This document shows, piece by piece, positions 8,807 through 16,768 of a stretch of DNA of 44,502 nucleotides; positions within the stretch are counted from its first letter, which is position 1, and each line of letters starts with the position of its first letter. A model generated the notes under the pieces. The model was not told the origin of the DNA and did no database searches. It worked only from the letters and a program-made list of their open reading frames with translations. Origin of the DNA: Synergistaceae bacterium (GTDB lineage Bacteria > Synergistota > Synergistia > Synergistales > Synergistaceae); contig JAISFV010000093.1 in assembly GCA_031263445.1 (NCBI GenBank), forward strand, positions 1 through 44,502, written 5' to 3'. A program made the position numbers and the translations under genes.

Positions 8807-9038
8807 CAGCAATTATGTTTTTATCGTAGTGAATTTAAAAATGATTGACTGCTGCCGTCTCCCGAATGGCATGACAAACGCGGCCCCCAGATGGTATGCT
8901 TGGCTGAGTTTACGGCTCAACCAGGACTTACACCCCAGCCATAGCCAACTCAGAATGAGCTTCTCTCTTGTCCTGCGGGGATCTTGATTTTTGGAATATC
9001 TCATCTTGAAGCAGGCGCCGGATCGGCACGATCCGCTG
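8807..9038. other. Intergenic gap between the GH57 gene and the first sensor kinase
   Basis: No convincing gene is seen. It holds a modest stem-loop near 8900-8925 and a short inverted repeat CGGATC/GATCCG just downstream of the kinase stop, too weak and lacking a T-run to call as a terminator. Confidence 0.4.
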
Positions 9039-11282
9039 TCAGGGATTTTTGACTTTCAGGCCTTCGTTTATCCAAGTAGCGAAGAGTTCGTCCAGCGTCG
9101 CGATGTTGATCGGCTTCGAAAGATAATCGCTGAAACCGTTCTCCAGAAACATCTCCCTCATTCCGGAAATAGCGTTTGCGGTAAGCGCGATAATTGGGAT
9201 GGCTTTCCCTCCCTCCAGCCCCCGAATCGCAGCCGTAGCTTCCATCCCGTCCATGCCGGGCATCATGTGATCCATGAAGATGAGGTCGTATGAATTCTGC
9301 TTTGCCATGACAATGGCTTCCTCCCCTGACAGGCAGGTGTCGAAATGTACCTTGTACGGCTGCAAGAGGGTCTTAAGTATTTTCAGGTTGACCTTGGAAT
9401 CGTCCACCGCGAGAACGTTAGCCTTCGGTGCGGTGTATCCGATATTCCGTTTTTCGCGGTTCCGCCAGGCGGCTTCGCCTATGTCCGCGAACTGGCTGAA
9501 AGGGCGCTCGTCCAGAACAGTCTGCGGGATGACGGCAGTGAACACGCTGCCCTTCCCGTACACGCTGCGCACTGAGATCTCTCCGCCCATCATGTTACAG
9601 AGATTTCGGGAAATGACGAGGCCGAGGCCGGTTCCCTCGATGTGCTGATTCTTTTGATGATCGACCTGGCTGAAGCTGCCGAAAAGTTTTCCCATGTCTT
9701 CCTCTTTGATCCCGATCCCTGTATCGGCCACTTCGAAAGAGAGCAGTATTTTCCCGTTCTCCTGCCCCGAACCAGAAACAGTGAAGGTGACGGTACCTTC
9801 ATCAGTGTACTTGGCCGCGTTGCTGAGCATGTTCAAGAGTATTTGCCTGACGCGGACTACGTCGCCGCGCAGCCTGCCTGGCAGACCGGAATCGATGTTC
9901 GTGACGAACGTGATCGGTTTTTCGGCGAACCTGGGCCTGATCATGTTTTCCACGTCCTTGATCAGCGAACGGAACATATAATCAGCATCCACGACATCCA
10001 TCTTTCCAGCTTCGATTTTCGAAAAATCCAGGATGTCGTTGATGATGGAAAGCAGACCGATCCCGGCCTGCTTTATATTCCAGATCTCCTCCAGCGCGTC
10101 GGACGGGAGATCGCGCATGGACAGCATTTCCGAAAGGACGATGATCGCGTTCATGGGCGTGCGTATCTCGTGGCTCATCTTGGCCAAAAAAGTGCTCTTC
10201 GCGAGGGAGGCTTCCACGGCCAGCCGGGTCTGATCCTGCAACTCCTCGGTGCGCTGCCGGACCATTTCTTGCAGGATGAGTTCATTCTGCTGGTGACGGG
10301 CAAACTTTTTCTTCTGGCTGTACGTCTTCAGTAAGGCAAACGCAAGCATAGCGCTGAGGAGCGCGACGATGGCGACCGTCAGATGCAACATCCTCTGCCT
10401 TTCGCCGTAGTCACTCACGCGGATCCAGCGGCTCTGGATCTCGGCCTTTTCGGCAGGTGTGATCGCCGCGAATGCCTTGTTCAGGATGGAGCGCAGTTCC
10501 GGCCAGTCATTCCGCACGCCCATGTGCCAGCCGTTGTTGTTCTCCGAGTCGAAAGTGATGTAATGCAGGTTTGACAAGCCGAAATCCCTTATCGAGTACA
10601 AAACGGTGGGCAGATAGCCGAGCATGGCCGTCTCCCTCCCGTCCGCGACCGCCAAAAGGGCGTCCTGCTCCGACTTGTATATGCTGACGCCCGCCCCGAG
10701 CGTCTTGAAGGCAAAGTCAGCGTTAGACGTGTCCTGCTGCACCGCGATGGGTCGCCCTCGGACGTCAGCGGTGCTTTTGATGGGACTCTCCTCCTGTAGC
10801 ACCAGAGCCAGCTTCAATTCATAATAAAGCTGCGAGAGCAGGAACTGTCTTTCCCGTTCCTCAGTCCAGCCCAAGGTCGGAAGCAGATCCATCTCATGCG
10901 CCAGCACTTTCTCCTGCGCCTCGGCATAGGAGACATCTTTTGCAGGCTCGAAGCGGAGTCCTGTTTTAGCGCTGACCAGCGCCAGATAATCCGGCGCGAT
11001 GCCGACGTAATTTCCTTGATTGTCCAAAAATTCAAAGGGAGCGAACAACGGATCAACGCCCACGCTGATAACGGGATGAGCCTGGATGAAATCCTTTTCG
11101 GCTTCCGTCAGGGCCAAGACGGAATCTTGCGCAGACGCTCCCGCAAGAGCGACGGCCTGCAAGAATATGACGACTGAAATACAAAATAAAGCCTTTCTGT
11201 GCTTTTTGCCGTCTTCACGCGCCGTGCTGAGGCAACGCCGAAATACGCATGATCTCTCGGAAGATATTGGCAGATATTCCAT
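9039..11282 (-). CDS. Hybrid sensor histidine kinase with periplasmic SBP_bac_3-like (BvgS-type) sensor
   Basis: Taken from the ATG at 11282 the protein is 747 residues. A signal anchor or membrane helix (about 31-50) precedes a Venus-flytrap sensor domain that opens with AHPVISVGVDPLFAPFEF, as in BvgS-like kinases. A second membrane helix (about 300-320) leads to a HisKA domain with KMSHEIRTPMNAI (phospho-acceptor His371), an HATPase_c domain (DTGIGIKEED, GTGLGLVISR) and one C-terminal receiver with DLIFMDHMMPGMDG (phospho-acceptor Asp671). No Hpt domain and no DNA-binding output are present. GTG at 11351 is in frame but lacks a ribosome site. It follows the second hybrid kinase on the other side of a 290-base gap; the ligand is unknown, possibly an amino acid. 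Confidence 0.93.
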   Translation of the reverse strand: MEYLPISSERSCVFRRCLSTAREDGKKHRKALFCISVVIFLQAVALAGASAQDSVLALTEAEKDFIQAHPVISVGVDPLFAPFEFLDNQGNYVGIAPDYLALVSAKTGLRFEPAKDVSYAEAQEKVLAHEMDLLPTLGWTEERERQFLLSQLYYELKLALVLQEESPIKSTADVRGRPIAVQQDTSNADFAFKTLGAGVSIYKSEQDALLAVADGRETAMLGYLPTVLYSIRDFGLSNLHYITFDSENNNGWHMGVRNDWPELRSILNKAFAAITPAEKAEIQSRWIRVSDYGERQRMLHLTVAIVALLSAMLAFALLKTYSQKKKFARHQQNELILQEMVRQRTEELQDQTRLAVEASLAKSTFLAKMSHEIRTPMNAIIVLSEMLSMRDLPSDALEEIWNIKQAGIGLLSIINDILDFSKIEAGKMDVVDADYMFRSLIKDVENMIRPRFAEKPITFVTNIDSGLPGRLRGDVVRVRQILLNMLSNAAKYTDEGTVTFTVSGSGQENGKILLSFEVADTGIGIKEEDMGKLFGSFSQVDHQKNQHIEGTGLGLVISRNLCNMMGGEISVRSVYGKGSVFTAVIPQTVLDERPFSQFADIGEAAWRNREKRNIGYTAPKANVLAVDDSKVNLKILKTLLQPYKVHFDTCLSGEEAIVMAKQNSYDLIFMDHMMPGMDGMEATAAIRGLEGGKAIPIIALTANAISGMREMFLENGFSDYLSKPINIATLDELFATWINEGLKVKNP

Positions 11283-11368
11283 AATGAACAAATCCCTTCC
11301 CTGAGATAGTTCCTTGACTGAGTTAAAAATGCAGGTTTTTTCCAGTGGCACTTCATGAAAACAGTAAA

Positions 11369-11377
11369 ATTATATCA
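11369..11377 (-). promoter_or_regulatory. Extended -10 promoter candidate for the first sensor kinase
   Basis: The minus strand reads TGATATAAT, an extended -10 motif (TGnTATAAT), about 87 bases before the kinase ATG. No clear -35 is present, which is usual for extended -10 promoters. Confidence 0.5.
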
Positions 11378-11571
11378 CAGGGAGGGCACAGACAGGGGCA
11401 TTTTTAAGCGGTCGAAGCGCATGTCAGATGCATGAGTATCCATGCTTTTTATGGAGTAATTATTAATATACCTTAAATACATCGAGCAACTTGCGTCAGA
11501 CAAGGCGCATTGTAATATACGGCTCTGTCAAACGTCATGCGCGAGACCCGTGTCCCGTTGTTTCGGGGAGT
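11378..11571. other. Gap between the two hybrid kinase genes
   Basis: AT-rich spacer without a coding frame of note. A short inverted repeat GCATG/CATGC near 11431-11446 is followed by five T on the plus strand, where no upstream plus-strand gene exists, so its role is unclear. Confidence 0.35.
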
Positions 11572-13806
11572 TCATTCTGTGCCGCCGCAGTGACTTATGG
11601 GGAGATACTTTCGCAGTTGGCCGAGTACCTCGTCGAAATCCAGCGGCTTGCCTATATGGCCGTTCATGCCGGCAGTCAGGCATTTGTCTATGTCCTCGCG
11701 AAAGACGTTCGCGGTCATGGCGACTATTGGTATCCCCTCGGCTTCGGAGACGCCCAAGGCTCGTATCAGGCGGGTGGCTTCGTATCCGTCCATTTCCGGC
11801 ATCTGGACGTCCATGAAGATCAAGTCGTAACTGCCTGGCGACTCTTTGAACATTTCCACCGCCTGGACGCCGTTTTCCGCACAGTCGATAGAGATCTCCG
11901 TCGGCGCCAGCAGTGTCAGCAAAATCTCGCGGTTGACCTCGATGTCCTCCGCCAAAAGGAGGCGGCGCCCCCTGAAACACCCGCTTTCGCCCTGGCGGCT
12001 CTTCGCCTCAGTCAACGCGCCTGGCGCCAGCGCTTCGTTGATGCAGTCCGCGATGGACGAGCAAAAGATGGGTTTCGGGAGAAACTTGTCCACGCCCGCG
12101 AGCGTAGCCTCGCTCTCTATGCTGCTCCAGTCGACCATCGACATCATGACGATAATTGACGGCCGCCCCTCTCCGATCTCCTTGATCCGCCGCGAGGATT
12201 CAATGCCGCCCATGCCGTGCATCTGCCAGTCGACGAAGTAGATATCGTACGGGCCATTCTGCCTTATCAGCGCGAGCGCCTCTTCCCCTCCGGGGGCCAG
12301 GTCGCAGGCTATGCCCAGGTGTTCCGCGATCTCGCCGAAACATTCCAAGACATCCGGCGAGTCGTCAACCGCGAGGACTCGCACGTTTTCCCATTTGACG
12401 CCGGGATTCAGGAGGATCCGGCGCTCTTCCTCGCCACGTCCGGCCTTTATGGTGAAGAAAAAGGAGGATCCCCTGCCAGGCTCGGACTCTACCCATATCC
12501 TGCCTCCCATAAGCTCCACGATGCGTTTAGATATGGCCAGGCCGAGCCCTGTGCCGCCAAACTTGCGGGACGTGTCGGCCTCGGCCTGTTCGAAGGATGT
12601 GAAGAGCCGTGCCTGCTGATCTTTCGAAATCCCTATGCCACTGTCCGTGACGGAGATTTGAATGGCGCAGAGGCCGTTTTCTTCATTTAACAGCACCGCG
12701 CCCAGGCTTATGGCGCCGCCCTCCGGCGTGAACTTCACGGCATTGCCCAGCAGATTCGTTATGACCTGGGCCAGCCGCTGATCGTCGGCGATCAGCGCTT
12801 TGGGGATGTCTCCGCCGACGTGGACGGTCAAACTCTGCTTCTTCTCGTTAACCTTGAAATTGACGATGTCGACGACCCGCTGGAGCATCTTTTCGAAATT
12901 GAAGCTCACCAGCGAAAGATCGAGTTTGTTCGCTTCTATTTTCGACATATCGAGGATATCGTTTATGACGGCGAGCAGATGAATGGACGCCTCTTCTATT
13001 TTTTTGATGCAGTAGTCTTTTTTCTCCGCGTCGCCGGATAATTTCGCTATAGTCGTCATGCCGATTATCGCGTTCATGGGGGTCCGCATCTCGTGGCTCA
13101 TGTTCGACAGGAAATCGCTCTTGGCAATGCTGGCCGCCTCCGACAGCAGAGCCTTTTCCTTGTACACGGAAAACCCTAAAAAGCCGCTTGCGATCACGAC
13201 TACGAGCGTCGCGGACATCAGGGCGACCAGGATGGCTATGCGGTTCCGGATCAGGACGATGCGCTCGTCCACGACGTCCACGCCTGCAATCGCGACCACC
13301 CGCCCGTCCCCGTCGAAAACAGGGGCAAATGCGGACAGGAGGTTGTCATAGCCTATGGAATAGTTCCCGAGCCCGGCCGTGGAGGCCACCCCCTCCTGGG
13401 CCATCCTGGGACTCTCCTCGGACGGGATGGGGGGCGTCGCTAGGTTGACGGTGTCCTCTGACAGGTCGTTGTCCACGATGAATTGCATATAGCCGCCGCC
13501 CACGTCGCGCAGGAAGTAGGCAAAGGCGATGTCCGACTCTTCGGCAAAATCAATGAGGCGTTGCTTGATCTCGCCGAAGAGCGGCTTCTGCATGTCGTCC
13601 GAGGTGACGAGCCCGTTAATCTCCTCTGCTGTCGCGACCTGCGCCGCCAGGCGGCTTAAGGCTATCATGCGCCCCTCGATGTTGTATTTGAGGAAATCGG
13701 CGGTCGACTTCATCATCATCCCTGTATATATGGCGATACCCAAAACAGACAGGGCTGACGCGAAAAACATGAAAACTATCAGGCGGCTGTGAATGTATTT
13801 TTTCAT
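11572..13806 (-). CDS. Hybrid sensor histidine kinase with two receiver domains
   Basis: From the ATG at 13806 (GAGGTAAGG upstream) the protein is 744 residues. Two membrane helices (about 8-31 and 189-214) flank a periplasmic sensor domain of about 155 residues with GRVVAIAGVDVV near its end, resembling Cache-type sensors. Next come HisKA with NMSHEMRTPMNAI (His238), HATPase_c (GTGLGLAISKRIVELMGG), receiver 1 with YFVDWQMHGMGG (Asp526) and receiver 2 with DLIFMDVQMPEMDG (Asp666). There is no Hpt or output domain, so signal must leave by phosphotransfer to another protein. The gene is in tandem with the BvgS-like kinase; neither has a neighbouring response regulator. Target genes are unknown. 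Confidence 0.93.
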   Translation of the reverse strand: MKKYIHSRLIVFMFFASALSVLGIAIYTGMMMKSTADFLKYNIEGRMIALSRLAAQVATAEEINGLVTSDDMQKPLFGEIKQRLIDFAEESDIAFAYFLRDVGGGYMQFIVDNDLSEDTVNLATPPIPSEESPRMAQEGVASTAGLGNYSIGYDNLLSAFAPVFDGDGRVVAIAGVDVVDERIVLIRNRIAILVALMSATLVVVIASGFLGFSVYKEKALLSEAASIAKSDFLSNMSHEMRTPMNAIIGMTTIAKLSGDAEKKDYCIKKIEEASIHLLAVINDILDMSKIEANKLDLSLVSFNFEKMLQRVVDIVNFKVNEKKQSLTVHVGGDIPKALIADDQRLAQVITNLLGNAVKFTPEGGAISLGAVLLNEENGLCAIQISVTDSGIGISKDQQARLFTSFEQAEADTSRKFGGTGLGLAISKRIVELMGGRIWVESEPGRGSSFFFTIKAGRGEEERRILLNPGVKWENVRVLAVDDSPDVLECFGEIAEHLGIACDLAPGGEEALALIRQNGPYDIYFVDWQMHGMGGIESSRRIKEIGEGRPSIIVMMSMVDWSSIESEATLAGVDKFLPKPIFCSSIADCINEALAPGALTEAKSRQGESGCFRGRRLLLAEDIEVNREILLTLLAPTEISIDCAENGVQAVEMFKESPGSYDLIFMDVQMPEMDGYEATRLIRALGVSEAEGIPIVAMTANVFREDIDKCLTAGMNGHIGKPLDFDEVLGQLRKYLPISHCGGTE

Positions 13807-13910
13807 GGCGAACGCCTTACCTCGGCTTGAGTGTTTTAATGAGGCCAAATTCTGCGGCCTCCGTATGTAAACAGGCCATACAACACCCCTATAAGGATCA
13901 CGCTCCGCAT

Positions 13911-13969
13911 TCTGATCGGGGATCGTAAGTCTGGTTCGGCCTCTGACAACGAATCAGCCCTTCCCTGAA
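13911..13969 (+). repeat. Degenerate copy of the recurrent intergenic element
   Basis: The plus strand reads TCTGATCGGGGAT, a variable middle, then CTCTGACAACGAATCAGCCC and TTCCCTGAAT, matching the layout of the minD copy (CTGATT...GGGGGAATT...CTGACAATAAATCAGC). The CCCTTTAGG block is missing. It lies in the likely leader of the minus-strand two-receiver kinase. Confidence 0.42.
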
Positions 13970-13982
13970 TACGACCGGCGCT

Positions 13983-13988
13983 ATTATA
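13983..13988 (-). promoter_or_regulatory. Candidate -10 box for the second hybrid kinase
   Basis: A perfect TATAAT on the minus strand lies 177 bases before the kinase ATG. If used, the leader is about 170 bases and contains the degenerate repeat copy at 13911-13969. No clear -35 is seen. Confidence 0.4.
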
Positions 13989-14131
13989 CACCTTCATGCG
14001 GGACGGGAGGCTCTGACAAAAAAGATGGCGCGCCTGGCGCACATTTTCGTGGCCGGACAACGCCGGGAGATTATCAAAAGGCTATCGGTTTCATGGCGTC
14101 CTCACGTATTTTTAATACACACGAACAGCCT

Positions 14132-14149
14132 CGGCAGCTCCCGCTGCCG
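14132..14149 (-). terminator. Possible terminator of the SGNH hydrolase gene
   Basis: A seven-base perfect stem CGGCAGC/GCTGCCG with a four-base loop lies 10 bases after the stop at 14159. The downstream strand is only moderately T-rich (GTTCGTGTGTATT), so the call is weak. The rest of 13989-14131 holds nothing recognisable. Confidence 0.4.
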
Positions 14150-14158
14150 TTTAAACGG

Positions 14159-14809
14159 TCAGCCGATGATCTTTTTTACCGGCCCAGCCAGCGCCTTGCC
14201 CAGACGCTCATGCTGATCGGCGTCCAGATGTAAACCGTCGGCTGTCGAGCTCTTAGCGACGGGCCCGGCGTCAAAATATTCCACGCCGCACGCCTCCGCC
14301 ACTATTTTATAGTGGACTCCGAGTTGTTTCGATTTCTCTTCGCTCCCGCCGAACATCAGCTTGAATATACCGTTCGAAACCAGGCCAAGCGGCGGCGGGC
14401 CGACCAGTATGACCTTCGGGATCCCGCCTGCGAAAGCCCCGGCCTGTCCGAGGGCTTTGCGCACGAGGATGGCAGCACCGTTCGCTATATCCTGGGCCGA
14501 CACGGTGTAGCGTACTTTGAGGTCATTCGTCCCGACGAAAATTATTATCAGGTCGATGGGCGCTGCGGCGTCCATCGAAGGGATGATCTGATCCTTTCCG
14601 CAGCGGTACTCTTCTATCGGGTCGTCCCACACGGTCGTTCGGCCGTTGAGCCCGTCGACAAGAACCTTGTAGCCGTCGCCGAGCTCCTTTTGCAGCACGC
14701 CAGGCCAGCGCACGCCGTCATCCCATCTTTCGATCTGTTTTACGAGATCGTTGTTGGGGTTCCATCCCCAGGAGTTGGAATCGCCAAATACTAAAATAGT
14801 TTTCTTCAT
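14159..14809 (-). CDS. SGNH/GDSL-family hydrolase (esterase or arylesterase-like)
   Basis: The 216-residue protein starts MKKTILVFGDSNSWGW, where GDSN is the block I motif holding the nucleophilic serine. IIIFVGTNDLK gives the block III Asn, and STADGLHLDADQH near the C-terminus gives the Asp and His of the catalytic pair. The family includes arylesterases, lipases and acetyl-ester hydrolases; the natural substrate is not evident. No signal peptide is seen, so it is likely cytoplasmic. The ATG at 14809 has AGGAGGG seven bases upstream, which decides the start over longer frames. It has its own promoter and a structured leader. Confidence 0.92.
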   Translation of the reverse strand: MKKTILVFGDSNSWGWNPNNDLVKQIERWDDGVRWPGVLQKELGDGYKVLVDGLNGRTTVWDDPIEEYRCGKDQIIPSMDAAAPIDLIIIFVGTNDLKVRYTVSAQDIANGAAILVRKALGQAGAFAGGIPKVILVGPPPLGLVSNGIFKLMFGGSEEKSKQLGVHYKIVAEACGVEYFDAGPVAKSSTADGLHLDADQHERLGKALAGPVKKIIG

Positions 14810-14958
14810 GATGATACCCTCCTCGCGAAGCCGTCTTCGGCTAACCAGGTGTCTTGAGTCTCTGGCTGGAACCGTTGTCCTGCCGCGGGGGCTTCCGGCA
14901 AATAACGAAAAGCCTGACAGCCTCCAGGCTCCCGCAACATTAAAACACTGCCAAGTAA
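14810..14958 (-). promoter_or_regulatory. Structured 5' leader of the SGNH hydrolase gene with an attenuator-like hairpin
   Basis: Downstream of the promoter, the leader contains AGCCTG/CAGGCT closing an eight-base loop and followed by TTTTCGTTATTT, which resembles an intrinsic terminator. A wider pairing of GCGGG with CCCGC would compete with it, and a further AGCC/GGCT hairpin lies beside the ribosome site. No known riboswitch class was recognised. Confidence 0.35.
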
Positions 14959-14985
14959 CTTTATCAGCGTTCCCCTTTTTGTCAA
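14959..14985 (-). promoter_or_regulatory. Sigma-70-type promoter for the SGNH hydrolase gene
   Basis: On the minus strand a consensus -35 TTGACA is followed after 16 bases by TAAAGT (four of six matches to TATAAT). Transcription would start about 145 bases before the ATG. Confidence 0.55.
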
Positions 14986-15221
14986 TATGTCTGGTTACAA
15001 ATATCGACGGCGTTATAGCCATTGAACGTATTGATTGCAGCAGTCAAACGCTCGGTTTTGCGTTTGAGACGATGTGTTGAAAATTCATGCTGATTATCAT
15101 ATCTAAAATAATTGGCTGCGAGTTGAACGTGACAGCCAGACAATATTCGAACCACCTCTCGCCCGCTGACACAATACGTCCTCCACGCAATTAGTTTTTT
15201 GTGCCGTCGCACCCTTTGTCC
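14986..15221. other. Gap between the VapC-like gene and the SGNH promoter
   Basis: AT-richer than its surroundings. A minus-strand 42-codon frame (GTG at 15172 to TGA at 15044) has GGAGG seven bases upstream, but its product matches nothing I know. Another minus-strand frame (14982-15212, basic, ending NTFNGYNAVDICNQTY) might be a remnant of a mobile-element gene. Neither can be called a gene. Confidence 0.3.
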
Positions 15222-15620
15222 CTAAGCTATCCAGTTGGCAATACGTAACCCCTTGATGCGGGAAAAATGTTGTCCGTTGTCCGTGACCAGCGTAAGGTTG
15301 TTTTCTATGGCTGTCGCACCAATGAAAATATCCAAATCATCAATGATATTGCCTGATTTTCGCAATATAGCCTTGATCTCAGCGTAAATACCTGTGGCTT
15401 TAGGGGTAAGGTCAAGCAATCGAGTCCGTTCCGTAATAAATTTGATTCTGTTTATATTGTTTTCTATCTGGCTCGAATTGTATGCGCCAAATAGCAGTTC
15501 AGCCAATGTGATAATCGATATAGCCAGATCTTCCACGTCATATTGTTGAATATGCCTGATAACTTGGGGATGTTGCCTTAAAAAATAGATGCAAATACTC
15601 GTGTCAAGCAAATAATTCAT
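15222..15620 (-). CDS. vapC: VapC-like PIN-domain ribonuclease toxin
   Basis: The 132-residue protein begins MNYLLDTSICIYFLR, where the Asp after LL is the first acidic residue of the PIN active site. ITLAELLFGA supplies the Glu, and DDLDIFIGATAIENNLTLVTDN supplies the remaining acids and the family signature. PIN toxins of this type cut RNA, often tRNA. The start overlaps the stop of the upstream antitoxin gene by four bases, the usual toxin-antitoxin arrangement. The pair is AT-richer than flanking genes, which suggests horizontal acquisition. Confidence 0.92.
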   Translation of the reverse strand: MNYLLDTSICIYFLRQHPQVIRHIQQYDVEDLAISIITLAELLFGAYNSSQIENNINRIKFITERTRLLDLTPKATGIYAEIKAILRKSGNIIDDLDIFIGATAIENNLTLVTDNGQHFSRIKGLRIANWIA

Positions 15621-15850
15621 AGATGAACATCTGTTTTGGTGACTCTCGCATTGCGGATGTCGGCAATGATAGTTTCGGTGTCGCGGTTATCTTCCCAGGG
15701 CCCTAAGTCATTGAAAACATCCATCAGGCTGCTCCCGCTGTTTCCCTTGTCCAGAAAAGTAATTTTTACCCGTGATTCTGCGACGGCACAAGCCGGAGAA
15801 TCAAGAAAGATCTGCCCGTTTTTATACGTGCCATAAGCAACCTCTTGCAT
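15617..15850 (-). CDS. vapB: VapB-like antitoxin
   Basis: This 77-residue protein precedes the PIN toxin and overlaps it by four bases. Its N-terminus (VAYGTYKNGQIFLDSP) resembles the beta-strand start of an AbrB- or Phd-like DNA-binding fold, and the C-terminal half is acidic, as expected for a toxin-binding tail. The ATG at 15850 has AGGGAGGGG six bases upstream. The exact antitoxin family is unclear; assignment rests mainly on gene order. Such antitoxins usually repress their own promoter, and an inverted repeat lies in the promoter upstream. Confidence 0.82.
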   Translation of the reverse strand: MQEVAYGTYKNGQIFLDSPACAVAESRVKITFLDKGNSGSSLMDVFNDLGPWEDNRDTETIIADIRNARVTKTDVHL

Positions 15851-15872
15851 GAAGTACCCCTCCCTCCCCTGA

Positions 15873-15901
15873 ATTTAACCATTCCCATGCGGAATTTGCA
15901 A
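15873..15901 (-). promoter_or_regulatory. Candidate vapBC promoter with an inverted repeat in the spacer
   Basis: The minus strand reads TTGCAA, a 17-base spacer and TTAAAT. The spacer contains ATTCC-gcatg-GGAAT, a five-base inverted repeat that could be the autoregulatory operator. Each box matches consensus at only four of six bases. Confidence 0.4.
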
Positions 15902-15919
15902 CGGAATTTTTTGCAGACG

Positions 15920-16576
15920 CTAGCCATTGAGCGCCTTACGGCACATATCTGACAGCGGGCACCCGTCGCAGGCGGGTTTTTTGCGGCAATGGCCTTTCGC
16001 GTTGATCACGATCAGGGCGTGAAAATTGTTGTAAATTTCGGCGTCTTTGGGCAGCCGGCGCTCGAAATACTCCTTGACGTTTTCGTACCCCGTCCCCGTG
16101 TCTATCGGCAGACGCGACGCCAGGCGCACGGTATACGCATCCACGACGAAAGACGCGAAGCCGAACGCATAGAGCAGTATCGAGTCGGCGGTTTCAGGCC
16201 CGATGCCCTTCACCGCCAGCAGTTCCGCGCGCGCCCGCGCGAGCGGCAGTTTCTGGACATCGCGGACGCTGTACCCATACAGCCCGAACCATGCGGTGAC
16301 AGCCTTCAAGTACGCGGTTTTCTGGTTGAAGGATCCGGCGGGGCGGATGATTTCGGCGAGCGCACTAGACATGATGCCCGCCACCCGCTCCGGAGACACA
16401 TCCCCGCCGAAGCGGGCGATGGCCTTTTCCACATTGTCCCATGCGGTGTTTTGGGTCAGCACCGCGCCCACGATCACCTCATACGGAGTTTTGGCCGGCC
16501 ACCAGCGCGGCTCGCCGTAGCAAGCGAGGAGGGCGCGGTAGATTTCATCGAGCGTTGCCGCGTCCTCTGGCCACAA
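15920..16576 (-). CDS. Endonuclease III-related DNA glycosylase (MagIII-like)
   Basis: A 218-residue helix-hairpin-helix DNA-repair glycosylase. VKGIGPETADSILLYAF is the HhH motif and FVVDAYTVRL carries the catalytic aspartate. The C-terminus has C-x5-C-x2-C-x5-C, an iron-sulfur cluster loop like that of endonuclease III. Aligning GIGPETAD with the endonuclease III motif GVGRKTAN places Glu where the AP-lyase lysine would be, so a monofunctional glycosylase such as 3-methyladenine glycosylase MagIII is more likely than true Nth. The TTG start at 16576 fits the family N-terminus (an EIYRALLACYG-like opening) and has a G-rich sequence upstream. Confidence 0.9.
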   Translation of the reverse strand: MWPEDAATLDEIYRALLACYGEPRWWPAKTPYEVIVGAVLTQNTAWDNVEKAIARFGGDVSPERVAGIMSSALAEIIRPAGSFNQKTAYLKAVTAWFGLYGYSVRDVQKLPLARARAELLAVKGIGPETADSILLYAFGFASFVVDAYTVRLASRLPIDTGTGYENVKEYFERRLPKDAEIYNNFHALIVINAKGHCRKKPACDGCPLSDMCRKALNG

Positions 16577-16612
16577 TATCCGCCCACCCCCTGTCGATCA
16601 GCGTTCCGTCTG

Positions 16613-16618
16613 ATTATA
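16613..16618 (-). promoter_or_regulatory. Candidate -10 box for the MagIII-like gene
   Basis: A perfect TATAAT on the minus strand lies 37 bases before the TTG start; no strong -35 is visible. The remaining bases to 16768 hold no recognisable gene. Confidence 0.4.
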
Positions 16619-16768
16619 CTTCATCATTGCAGATGCTAAAATAAACGCGGCGAGATTGCGTGTCTTCCGCAGCCGAGTTGATTCGGGGAGAAAACGATAC
16701 TTTCGCCCGATCTGGATTGTCACGACTGACACGGCCTCGCGGAGGGATCTTGAAAGGAAGGCTGATCT

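Noticed and set aside
8813-9004. A 63-codon minus-strand frame in the gap before the GH57 gene
   Set aside because: It overlaps the probable GH57 promoter, is basic and low in similarity to anything known, and lacks a ribosome site.
14982-15212. A 76-codon minus-strand frame ending NTFNGYNAVDICNQTY
   Set aside because: No ribosome site and no family match; it overlaps the SGNH promoter. It may be a remnant but cannot be supported as a gene.
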